Assembly: GCA_963810305.1 (NCBI GenBank)
Contig: CAWEMY010000001.1
Coordinates: forward strand, 190,407-254,406
DNA length: 64,000 nt
Reading direction: 5' to 3'
Source: JACDCA01 sp963810305
GTDB taxonomy: Bacteria > Acidobacteriota > Vicinamibacteria > Vicinamibacterales > 2-12-FULL-66-21
Shown here one piece after another: positions 15,874 to 23,738 of the stretch; the first letter of the stretch is position 1, and the number at the start of each line of letters is the position of its first letter. The notes beneath the pieces were generated by a model. It was not told the DNA's origin and did not search any database. It was given only the letters and a program-made list of their open reading frames with translations. Made by a program: the position numbers and the translations under genes.

Positions 15874-18828
15874 CTAGAACGTGAACCGGAGGCCAAGTTG
15901 CGCCTGACGCACCTGGTTGATGACGCGCGTTCGCTGGCCAAATGTCGAGCCCGCGCCCGGCACGCTGAAGTCAGGCTTGGCCGGGATGGATCCGTCGGCA
16001 TTCACGCGCCACGGATATGTCCCGTAGCCCGTCTGGACCGCGAACTGCTCCCAGTTGAAGATGTTGAAAACGTCGGCGGACAGCTGCAGCCGACGCACGG
16101 CGCCGAGATTGAAAGAGCGCGTGAGACGCAGGTCTATCGTTTTCGAGCCCTCGCTCAGGAACGATCCGCGCTCCAGATATTCTGGCGGCCGCATCTGGCA
16201 GCCGATGAGCCCGAAACAGTTGTTTGGCCCGTTATAAGTCACGTTGGCGGTGCGTCCGGACTGGTAGACGAAGATCCCGGAGAACTGCCAGTTTCGCAGC
16301 AGCGGCGTCGTGCCGAATGCCATGTCCCAGATTGCGTTGGCGACAAAACGGTGTGGAGTGTGATTCGCCGCGTAACCGTCGTCAAAACCGATGTCGTCAG
16401 GAATCGTCGTGCCTCCGAACTGCTCACCGTTGCCTTTCGCCACTGAGCCCGTGTAGGCGACATCGAACCCGAACGAGTCGCTGAACCGGCGTTGCAGCGT
16501 CAGCGCAACACCGTGATAGTTCGAGTAGCCGCGCGGTTCATAGATATTGATCCGGTTGTAGGTCGGGTCTATGATCCGAGTGCGATCGTAGTAGTATCCG
16601 CCTCCCGGAGGCGCCACCAGCCCATTGGGCATCGCTTGCCCTTCGCTGAACAAAATCGGCGGCGCGTAGTTCACGTCACGCCCGACGCCTTCGTGACGAC
16701 TCCCGACATAGAGATAGCTCGCCTTGACGGCAAAGTTACTGGCCAGCTGATGCTGCACTCCGACCGATGCCTGGTATGAGTACGGACTGTCGAGATCGGG
16801 GGATGCGACGCCTGGTGCGAGGTCGATCGGCCCGACACCCGGCGTTGCCTGCAGTTCGGCTTCGCTGGGTCTGTTGTCACGGCCATCCATGTTGTTGCCG
16901 TACTTCAGCCAGAGCGAGCGGGCAGCCGCGCCATCGACCGTGTACTGCCGACGCGCCTGCGCCTGGCGGTTATTCTGCAGGAGCGAACCAAAAATCTGCC
17001 CGTAGAAAACGCCGCCCGCCGCGTGCAGTGCGGTGCGAGGCGAAAACGCGTAAGCGGCCCCCAGCCGCGGGCCAAAATTGTTCTTGTCCGGGTGGGGGTC
17101 CCTCTCGAACACGCGCTTGTATGCTTCGAGGTCGTATCGCAGCCCCGCATTGAGCGTGAGCTTGCTGTTGACGCGATACTGGTCCTGGATGTAGCCCGCC
17201 AGAATGTGGACGTCGTTCGGAATCAACGTGTCGCCATATCCGAACAGCATGGACTGCGGGGTACCGGCGAAGAAGGCGGCTTTGGTCGCAAACACAATCT
17301 CCGGCTTCCGGTACGCGTCGTAGTTCCACTCGTCGTTCTCCAGCTGGTAGTCGAAGCCGAGCTTCACGTTGTGCTTCGTCCCCATCCACGAGAGATTGTT
17401 GGTCACGCCTACCGAGCGACGGTTGACGTAATCGGCCGCCCGCCAGTTGTAATAGTAATTGCCCACATTGGTCACTTTGACATTCGCAGGCTGATCCTGT
17501 GGGCTCTCGCGAATATCGTCGAACGCGTTGAATCGCAGGCGGAGCTCATTGACCATATTCCCGCGCATGGTGTGATTCCATCCGGCGAATGCGGTGTGGC
17601 CGGTGAAGTAGCGCGTGGAGAAGCTGCTCGGGTGATCCAGCCCCGGTCCAGCACTTCCGAAAGTCGTCGTGTCCCCTAGAAAGGTGCTGTCGAAGTAGTC
17701 ATAGCGAAAGACGAGCTGACTGTTGTTGCCGAGGTTGTGATCGAGCTTTCCGGTGAGCTTTATCGACGTGTCGATGGCGTTCAGCGCGCCGGACGCCGCG
17801 GACAAGCCCAGCGCAGCGGCTACCTCAGGATCGGAGGATGTGACTGTCGTCCGCTCGTAATTCTGCCGCTCCACGGTGCCAAAATAGAACGTTCTGTTCT
17901 TCCGGATGGGACCGCCGACTGATCCACCCCACTGCCGCCGGAAAAACGGCGGGTTGGTCACACCCCGGGACTTCGTAATGCTGTCAGTCGCATCCCATGC
18001 GTCGTCGCGGAAGTACCCGTAGCCCGACCCGCGCAGCGTGTTGGTGCCTGACTTGAGGTAAATGTTGACGACGCCGCCACTGGCACGGCCGAACTCGGCC
18101 GGGAAGGAATTCGCGATGACCTGGAACTCCTGCACCGCCTCCTGGCTGTAATCGTTTCGGGGAGCCGCATAGAACTGATCGTCGGCGTTGGCACCGTCGA
18201 TGTTCTGCGCGGTCTGCGTAGAGGCGGTTGCTCCGACACTCAGATTCTGGCTGCTGGTGCCGCCGCCGAAGCCGGTCGTGCCGCTGGACACGACACCGGC
18301 GGTCAGCAGCACGAAATCATTCAACGTACGGCCGTTCACCGGCAGGTTTTCGATCTGCTTCGTGGTCACATAGTTCGCCACCTCGGAGCTCGTCGTCTCA
18401 ATGAGCGGGGCCCCGCCGCTGACGGTGACCTCCTCACGCAGGCTCGCCACCTTGAGCTCGGCACCGACTTCCAGGTCCTGACCGACGATGAAGGTCAATG
18501 GGCCTTGTTTGACAATGCCGAATCCTGCAAGCTCGAACGTCAGTAGATACCGGCCGGGCTGGAGGGAAAGAATACGATACAGCCCGATCTCGTTTGTGGT
18601 CGCCGTCCGGACAACGCCGGTCTCCACGTTCGTGGCGGTGACGGTGACACCAGGGATGGCACCTTTGCTTTCGTCCGTGACGAGCCCTGAGACCGAAGCC
18701 GCACCGACCCCCGACTGCGCTTCCGCGGCGGCCGCACCGGTTCCCAGCACCGCGAGCACAGCGACTACCGCCGCTGCCGGCTTGAATAGACGACGCGCCG
18801 CGAGAGTTCTTACTGCTGTGAGGATCAT
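15874..18828 (-). CDS. TonB-dependent receptor with carboxypeptidase-regulatory-like N-terminal domain
   Basis: About 984 aa outer-membrane protein. The start is placed at ATG 18828 (MILTAVRTL), preceded by GGAAGGAGTAGCC; the frame extends to 18864 without a ribosome site. Order: signal peptide ending near 'GAAAAEAQ', Ig-like regulatory domain ('VSGLVTDESKGAIPGVTVTA'), plug domain ('YVTTKQIENLPVNGRTLNDF', 'YSQEAVQEFQVIANSFPAEF', 'ASGGVVNIYLKSGTNTLRGS'), then a beta-barrel ending 'QAQLGLRFTF' with the terminal aromatic residue expected of barrel proteins. This is the oligopeptide/polymer-type receptor expanded in Acidobacteriota. Two secreted amidohydrolases lie directly upstream, suggesting a shared uptake system. 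Confidence 0.93.
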   Translation of the reverse strand: MILTAVRTLAARRLFKPAAAVVAVLAVLGTGAAAAEAQSGVGAASVSGLVTDESKGAIPGVTVTATNVETGVVRTATTNEIGLYRILSLQPGRYLLTFELAGFGIVKQGPLTFIVGQDLEVGAELKVASLREEVTVSGGAPLIETTSSEVANYVTTKQIENLPVNGRTLNDFVLLTAGVVSSGTTGFGGGTSSQNLSVGATASTQTAQNIDGANADDQFYAAPRNDYSQEAVQEFQVIANSFPAEFGRASGGVVNIYLKSGTNTLRGSGYGYFRDDAWDATDSITKSRGVTNPPFFRRQWGGSVGGPIRKNRTFYFGTVERQNYERTTVTSSDPEVAAALGLSAASGALNAIDTSIKLTGKLDHNLGNNSQLVFRYDYFDSTFLGDTTTFGSAGPGLDHPSSFSTRYFTGHTAFAGWNHTMRGNMVNELRLRFNAFDDIRESPQDQPANVKVTNVGNYYYNWRAADYVNRRSVGVTNNLSWMGTKHNVKLGFDYQLENDEWNYDAYRKPEIVFATKAAFFAGTPQSMLFGYGDTLIPNDVHILAGYIQDQYRVNSKLTLNAGLRYDLEAYKRVFERDPHPDKNNFGPRLGAAYAFSPRTALHAAGGVFYGQIFGSLLQNNRQAQARRQYTVDGAAARSLWLKYGNNMDGRDNRPSEAELQATPGVGPIDLAPGVASPDLDSPYSYQASVGVQHQLASNFAVKASYLYVGSRHEGVGRDVNYAPPILFSEGQAMPNGLVAPPGGGYYYDRTRIIDPTYNRINIYEPRGYSNYHGVALTLQRRFSDSFGFDVAYTGSVAKGNGEQFGGTTIPDDIGFDDGYAANHTPHRFVANAIWDMAFGTTPLLRNWQFSGIFVYQSGRTANVTYNGPNNCFGLIGCQMRPPEYLERGSFLSEGSKTIDLRLTRSFNLGAVRRLQLSADVFNIFNWEQFAVQTGYGTYPWRVNADGSIPAKPDFSVPGAGSTFGQRTRVINQVRQAQLGLRFTF

Positions 18829-18860
18829 GGCTACTCCTTCCAACGCAAAATCACCTGTCT

Positions 18861-20303
18861 TCATGGAAACCGTGAAGTTGCCGTGCGAGGCGTTCCCGCG
18901 GTGGCAGCGTCACCCTTGAACACAATGCCGTCCCGGACGACGACGCTCACCCGATGCATCACGGCCATATCGAAGAGCGGATTGCCGTCGACGGCAATGA
19001 TGTCGGCAACCTTGCCGACCTCGATGGATCCATACTTCTGATCCATCCTGAGGAACTGTGCGGGCGCTCGGGTCGAAGCGACGATGACATCCATCGGGTC
19101 CATGCCGAGACGATTCATCCAGACCATCTCTCTCGCGGCCGCTGTGCTGTGGAAATTGAGCGGCGTACCGGCTTCGGTGCCCATCAGGATTCGCACGCCG
19201 GCATCCAGCAGCTGCTTGAAGCGCGCTTGCGTGCGCCCCTTGTTCGCCGTTTTCGCGCCGTCGAAGTAACGCAGATTCGTGTAGTCCCTTGCGCTGCGGC
19301 GGATGAGATCGGCAAACTCAGTGGGGAAAAACGCGAGCGCGGCGGGGTCCTCGAGCCTTTCCGGGAACTCCTCCGTTTCCTTGTAGACCAACCCGACGTT
19401 CAGCGTCGGTACGACCGCCAGCCTCGATGAGGCCAGAAGGTCGAGCGTTTCCGCGGTGTACCGGTCGCCGGTCGTCGCACCCATGTGCTCCATGGAATCG
19501 ATTCCGGCCGCTATTCGCATCGCCAGATCTGCGTGGCCGCGCACATGCGACGCGACGTGCTTGCCACGCTTGTGGGCCTCCTCGACGATGGCCTTGACCA
19601 TTCCCGCTTCCAGATTGTTGTACGCCTTGATCAAGTCGACTTTGTGCACGTCGAGGAGATTGATCGCCGCCGCGCGGGCGCCCTCGGCGGTGTTGACGTT
19701 GATCGTGTGAAAGAGCTTGTCGGTAAGCGCAGGATCCCCATAGTTGATCCAGGGCCCGGACACGAGCCGGCGAGAGCCCTGTATCTCGCCGCGGTTGATG
19801 GCATCCCTGATGTAAAGGTCCGCGTCGAGAAAACCTCCGACCTCGCGCGCCATGGTGACGCCGGCCATCAACTGGTGTTTCTCGCTGGCGCCAACGAACT
19901 CCTTGAATCGTGCCTTCGAGAGCGGATGCCAGCCGCCTTCCGGAACGACCGGCGCCGCGCCGAAGAACCGGCTGTCGTAGACACCCGCACCGACGATGTC
20001 GCTGTGCGAATGCATGTCGATGAGGCCGGGCATGACCGTCTTGCCGCGCGCGTCGATCACACGCGCGCCAGCCGGAACCTTGAGGCTGTCGACGGTGCCG
20101 ATCGCCTTGATAATTTCGTTCTCGACCAGCACGACAGAGTGATGGATGGGCTGACCGCCGTGACCGGTGATGAGCATGCCGCCGACGAAAGCCAGCATCC
20201 CGGACGCCCGTTTAGGGGGCTGGGTCTGTTCGACGGCGTTCGCTGGCGGTTGCAGAGCGAGCGTAAAGGCCAGGGCCGGCAATATCGCAAACAAGCGTTT
20301 CAT
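18861..20303 (-). CDS. Secreted amidohydrolase family protein (paralog 1)
   Basis: 480 aa with a signal peptide ('MKRLFAILPALAFTLALQPP'). Metal-dependent hydrolase TIM barrel with the small N-terminal beta domain: 'VIDARGKTVMPGLIDMHSHS' (HxH), the probable carboxylated Lys in 'VDLIKAYNNLEAGM', 'RGKHVASHVRGHADLAMRIA' with the third and fourth His, 'GIDSMEHMG', and 'MGTEAGTPLNFHSTAAAREM' where the final Asp normally lies (here Glu/Gly: TEAGT). Resembles periplasmic imidazolonepropionase-/prolidase-like amidohydrolases. Closely similar along its whole length to the next gene, so a tandem duplicate. Confidence 0.9.
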   Translation of the reverse strand: MKRLFAILPALAFTLALQPPANAVEQTQPPKRASGMLAFVGGMLITGHGGQPIHHSVVLVENEIIKAIGTVDSLKVPAGARVIDARGKTVMPGLIDMHSHSDIVGAGVYDSRFFGAAPVVPEGGWHPLSKARFKEFVGASEKHQLMAGVTMAREVGGFLDADLYIRDAINRGEIQGSRRLVSGPWINYGDPALTDKLFHTINVNTAEGARAAAINLLDVHKVDLIKAYNNLEAGMVKAIVEEAHKRGKHVASHVRGHADLAMRIAAGIDSMEHMGATTGDRYTAETLDLLASSRLAVVPTLNVGLVYKETEEFPERLEDPAALAFFPTEFADLIRRSARDYTNLRYFDGAKTANKGRTQARFKQLLDAGVRILMGTEAGTPLNFHSTAAAREMVWMNRLGMDPMDVIVASTRAPAQFLRMDQKYGSIEVGKVADIIAVDGNPLFDMAVMHRVSVVVRDGIVFKGDAATAGTPRTATSRFP

Positions 20304-20327
20304 CGATGTCTCCTCGTTGAGCGTGGT

Positions 20328-21719
20328 TCAGCGGCGCGTCTCGGTGGTCGCCGAACCGGCGGGCACGGTCGCGGCCTTGTAAAGAACCCCCTCCTTCATC
20401 ACCACGCTGACCCTGTGCATGACCGCCATATCGTGCAGGGGATTGCCGTCGACGGCGATGATGTCGGCGAGCTTGCCGACTTCGATCGAACCGATCTGAC
20501 GATCCAGGCGGAGGAACTGGGCGGGCCGGCGCGTGGAGGCGAGGATCACGTCCATCGCAGGCATCCCCAGTCGGTTCATCCACACCATCTCGCGCGGCGC
20601 AGCCGAATGATGGAAGTTCAGCGGTGTGCCCGCCTCAGTGCCCATAAGGATCCGGACACCGGCGTCGACGAGCTGCTTGAACAGGTGGGGCACGTGGGCA
20701 CCCCCGCGTCGCTTCTCGTCGAAGTAACGCAGGTGGCTGTAGTTCTTGACCGACTTCCGGATCACGTCCTGAAATTCGGCCGGAAAGAAAGCGAGTTCCT
20801 CAGGGTTCTCGAGACGTTCCGGAAACGCCTCGGTCTCGTCGTACACCAGGCCGACGTTGAGCGTGGGCACGATCGCGATTCCGGATTGAGCGATATGCGA
20901 CAGCATCTCCGGCGTGTAGCTTGCGCCGGCGGCGCCGGTCCGGCCCAGCCCAATATGTTCGATCGAATCCACGCCCGCTCGCATCCGCATCTTCATGTCG
21001 TCGACGCTGTCGGCATGCGCCGCGACGTGCTTGTTGCGTTTGTGCGCCTCGTCGACGATCGCCTTGACCATGTCTTCAGTCAGATTCGGGTACGCCTTTA
21101 TCAGATCGACACCGGCGTCGAGCAATTTGATCGCCGCCTGACGGGCACCCTGAGTCGAATTGACGTTGATGGTGTGGTGGCGTTTCTCGCCTTCCGCAGG
21201 TTCGCCGAAGTTGATCCACGGGCCGGAAACGAACCGACGGGGGCCGGGGAAGTCGCCGCGGTTGATCGAGTCGCGAATGTAAAGGTCTGTTTCGAGAAAT
21301 CCGCCGACCTCACGGGCGGTCGTCACTCCGGACATCAGGAGATGCTTCTCCATCGCCGGGACGAACTCCTTAAAACGGACCTTCGAAATCGGATGCCACT
21401 CGTCGTAGGCGCCGGCGCCGACGATGTCGCTGTGGGCATGCATGTCGATCAGACCCGGCAGAACCGTCTTGCCGCGAGCGTCAACGACGGCCGCACCAGC
21501 AGGCACTGGAAGGTTGTCAGCCGTCCCTACCGCCTTGATCGTCTTGCCTTCGACGAGGACGACGGAGTGATGGACCGGCCGACCTCCATGGCCGTCGACG
21601 AGCATTCCCCCGACGATTGCGGTGATGGAGCTGCCGGATGACGGCTTCTGTGCTGTGACGGGAGCCAGCGCCCACCACATCCCACAGACCAGCGCCAAAA
21701 CCGTAATCTGCAAACGCAT
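20328..21719 (-). CDS. Secreted amidohydrolase family protein (paralog 2)
   Basis: About 463 aa from ATG 21719 (MRLQITVLALVCGMWW), preceded by CGGAGGTAAC; the frame could run to 21761 but without a ribosome site. Same order of motifs as paralog 1: 'GLIDMHAHSDIVGAGAYDEW', 'AGVDLIKAYPNLTEDMVKAI', 'HKRNKHVAAHADSVDDMKMR', 'AGVDSIEHIGLG', 'MGTEAGTPLNFHHSAAPREM', 'SIEVGKLADIIAVDGNPLHD'. It lies 24 bp upstream of paralog 1 in the same operon. The AT-rich upstream region and inverted repeat at 21813 separate it from the divergent HTH-cupin regulator. Confidence 0.9.
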   Translation of the reverse strand: MRLQITVLALVCGMWWALAPVTAQKPSSGSSITAIVGGMLVDGHGGRPVHHSVVLVEGKTIKAVGTADNLPVPAGAAVVDARGKTVLPGLIDMHAHSDIVGAGAYDEWHPISKVRFKEFVPAMEKHLLMSGVTTAREVGGFLETDLYIRDSINRGDFPGPRRFVSGPWINFGEPAEGEKRHHTINVNSTQGARQAAIKLLDAGVDLIKAYPNLTEDMVKAIVDEAHKRNKHVAAHADSVDDMKMRMRAGVDSIEHIGLGRTGAAGASYTPEMLSHIAQSGIAIVPTLNVGLVYDETEAFPERLENPEELAFFPAEFQDVIRKSVKNYSHLRYFDEKRRGGAHVPHLFKQLVDAGVRILMGTEAGTPLNFHHSAAPREMVWMNRLGMPAMDVILASTRRPAQFLRLDRQIGSIEVGKLADIIAVDGNPLHDMAVMHRVSVVMKEGVLYKAATVPAGSATTETRR

Positions 21720-21812
21720 GTTACCTCCGAGGTTGTAAAAAGTAGGCCAATTAGGATCCATTTAGGCTCGATTGTCAATATTTTCCGAAAATGACCATTA
21801 AAGGCGTAAGAT

Positions 21813-21835
21813 TCAAGAATTTTTACACTTCTTGA
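21813..21835. promoter_or_regulatory. Candidate operator between divergent amidohydrolase and HTH-cupin genes
   Basis: Perfect 7-bp inverted repeat TCAAGAA-N9-TTCTTGA in the only markedly AT-rich stretch of the region (about 21730-21840). It lies between the starts at 21719 (minus) and 21907 (plus), where a regulator encoded next door would be expected to bind. Confidence 0.5.
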
Positions 21836-21906
21836 GTCGAGACTCTCGCAGGTAAGATCGGCGTCTCGGGCGGCGCGTGTGGGCACGTGCAATCAGACAG
21901 GAGTGC

Positions 21907-23301
21907 ATGCCAGTTTTTGAATCTCACCTGGGCGACTATGGCGAGTGGAAGACCGGCTCCCGCATGTGCGAGGAGCGCCAGCGCCTGGGGTTGACGCTGC
22001 AGGAGTTGGCGTCGCGGTGTGGCCTTTCGATCGCCCGTTTGTCGCAGATCGAGAACGGCCTGTACATCCCCGACGTCGAGCAGGCCCACGAGATCGCCCG
22101 CGCCCTGAGCCTGAGCCTGGATTTCTTTCTCCCAAGCGATCGCGCGCTGCCCTATCAGCTCGCGCGCTATCGGGAGGTGAGGGAGCGCTCACCACTCTTG
22201 AACGGGATCGATTCGCACGCGTGCGAGTTATGGCCACTGGCGGATCTCTTCGTCGGTCGACAGATGGAGCCGTTGCTAGTCCGGCTGACTCCCGGGCACA
22301 CACCACCGTTCCGTCATCATCCGGGACAGGAATTCGCGTTCGTCCTGAAGGGCAGGGTTGAGTTCGTCCTCAAGACGGCAGAGGGCGAGCATCGCGAGGA
22401 GCTCCAGCGAGGCGACTGTATCTACATTCGCGCGCATCATTTGCACGCGTTCCGGTGCGTTGATGCACAACCGGCGGAGTGCATCCACGTGTTGTCATCT
22501 CCCTCGGCCGGCGGTCTGAGCGGCTTCGAGTGGCTGCCGGACACATTCGCGGGTCGCCGAAACGGGGACGGCCCGGGCAAAGGTGGGGCCCCGTTCGACA
22601 GTGAACTGCCCGCTCTGCTGGGGGCAGAACTCGCGGCGCTCCGCCGCGCCCGCGGGTGGACGACCGCGGAACTGGCGCAGATCGCCAGAATAAAAGAGCG
22701 GCAGGTGGAACAGGTCGAGAGCGGCGATCGGACTCCGCCGCTCGACGTGCTGGCCAGATTCGCGCGTGCGTTCGGGAAACCCCTGCGCGAACTGTTGCAC
22801 GACCCGCGCGAAGAGCGTCCGTATTATTTCATTCGACGTTCGTCCGACATACCGGGCCTGCCGGCGCGTCCGCGGCGGCTGCCCACTGACCGCCCCGACG
22901 CGCCAATGCCCAACAGCTATCACCCGCTGTTCGACCAGTTCCGAACGGTACACATCTACCCCTACCTGGTCAGAATTCGCAACATTGACATGCAGATGCT
23001 CGTGCCGCATGACCATCACGGCCAGGAATTTGTCTACGTTCTTAGCGGCGAAATCGAATTGGTGACGTACGCCGAGGACCAGAAGGTCTGCACGGTACTC
23101 GGCGCCGGCGACTCGTGCTTCCTGGATGCTACGGTGCCGCACCTGCTGCGCGGCGAGACTCGCAATCCGTACTCCGCTTCCAGCGCGGAATTGATCGACG
23201 TTTACTGGTGTTCGCTTGGGGAGCGTTATCTGTTCGACACGTCGGACGGGGGAATCGGGAGCATCGATCCAGTCCAGGCGGCAGTGCGGAAAGCGCTGTA
23301 G
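21907..23301 (+). CDS. Tandem HTH-cupin / HTH-cupin transcriptional regulator
   Basis: About 464 aa from ATG 21907, preceded by CAGGAGTGC. Four domains in order: XRE helix-turn-helix (residues ~15-75, 'LGLTLQELASRCGLSIARLS'), cupin 2 (~110-185, 'HHPGQEFAFVLKGRVEFVL', 'DCIYIRAHHLHAFR'), a second XRE HTH (~235-300, 'LRRARGWTTAELAQIARIKE'), and a second cupin (~350-440, 'DHHGQEFVYVLSGEIELVTY'). Ordinary family members have one HTH and one cupin. Both cupins keep the H-H-x-G-x-E metal pattern. It probably senses a small ligand and controls the divergent amidohydrolase/TonB operon and the DHCW gene downstream (inference). Confidence 0.9.
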   Translation: MPVFESHLGDYGEWKTGSRMCEERQRLGLTLQELASRCGLSIARLSQIENGLYIPDVEQAHEIARALSLSLDFFLPSDRALPYQLARYREVRERSPLLNGIDSHACELWPLADLFVGRQMEPLLVRLTPGHTPPFRHHPGQEFAFVLKGRVEFVLKTAEGEHREELQRGDCIYIRAHHLHAFRCVDAQPAECIHVLSSPSAGGLSGFEWLPDTFAGRRNGDGPGKGGAPFDSELPALLGAELAALRRARGWTTAELAQIARIKERQVEQVESGDRTPPLDVLARFARAFGKPLRELLHDPREERPYYFIRRSSDIPGLPARPRRLPTDRPDAPMPNSYHPLFDQFRTVHIYPYLVRIRNIDMQMLVPHDHHGQEFVYVLSGEIELVTYAEDQKVCTVLGAGDSCFLDATVPHLLRGETRNPYSASSAELIDVYWCSLGERYLFDTSDGGIGSIDPVQAAVRKAL

Positions 23302-23318
23302 ATCTCATCGGACCTGCT

Positions 23319-23648
23319 GTGAACATCCCCGATACGCCGTTCGAGACAACGGACTGGAACGCGATGGTTTCCGAGGAGCGCAACGGCCTCACCGGTGTCG
23401 CTCTCTCGCGGACCAGGAACTTTGGCGATATCCGAGTTCGGCTCGTCCAGTATTCCGCTGGTTACGCCGCAGATCACTGGTGTGGCAAGGGCCATATCCT
23501 GCTTTGCCTCGAGGGTGAGTTGATCACGGAGCTGGACGATGGCCGAGTAGTTCTGCTCAGCCCTGGCATGTCATATCAAGTGGGCGACGGCACCCAGCGG
23601 CACCGGTCATCCAGCAGGATAGGCGCGAAGTTGTTCATCGTCGACTGA
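23319..23648 (+). CDS. DHCW-motif cupin fold protein
   Basis: 109 aa from GTG 23319. Contains 'YAADHWCGKGHILLCLEGEL' and 'GMSYQVGDGTQRHRSSSRIG', the diagnostic stretch of the small DHCW cupins (here the order reads D-H-W-C). Single-domain cytosolic cupin of unknown ligand. It starts 17 bp after the HTH-cupin regulator and probably shares its transcript. Confidence 0.85.
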   Translation: MNIPDTPFETTDWNAMVSEERNGLTGVALSRTRNFGDIRVRLVQYSAGYAADHWCGKGHILLCLEGELITELDDGRVVLLSPGMSYQVGDGTQRHRSSSRIGAKLFIVD

Positions 23649-23738
23649 GCGGAATCAGCAAATTGCGTGGTCCAGGAGAGTTCTGTGAACCGCCCGGGCC
23701 TCCAGACCGTCTATTCCCGTGAAGTTTCTGGAGGTTTT

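Noticed and set aside
19485..21641. A 718-codon open frame opposite the two amidohydrolases
   Set aside because: It spans both paralogs and their gap with shadow-type composition, so it is a by-product of codon bias in the real genes.
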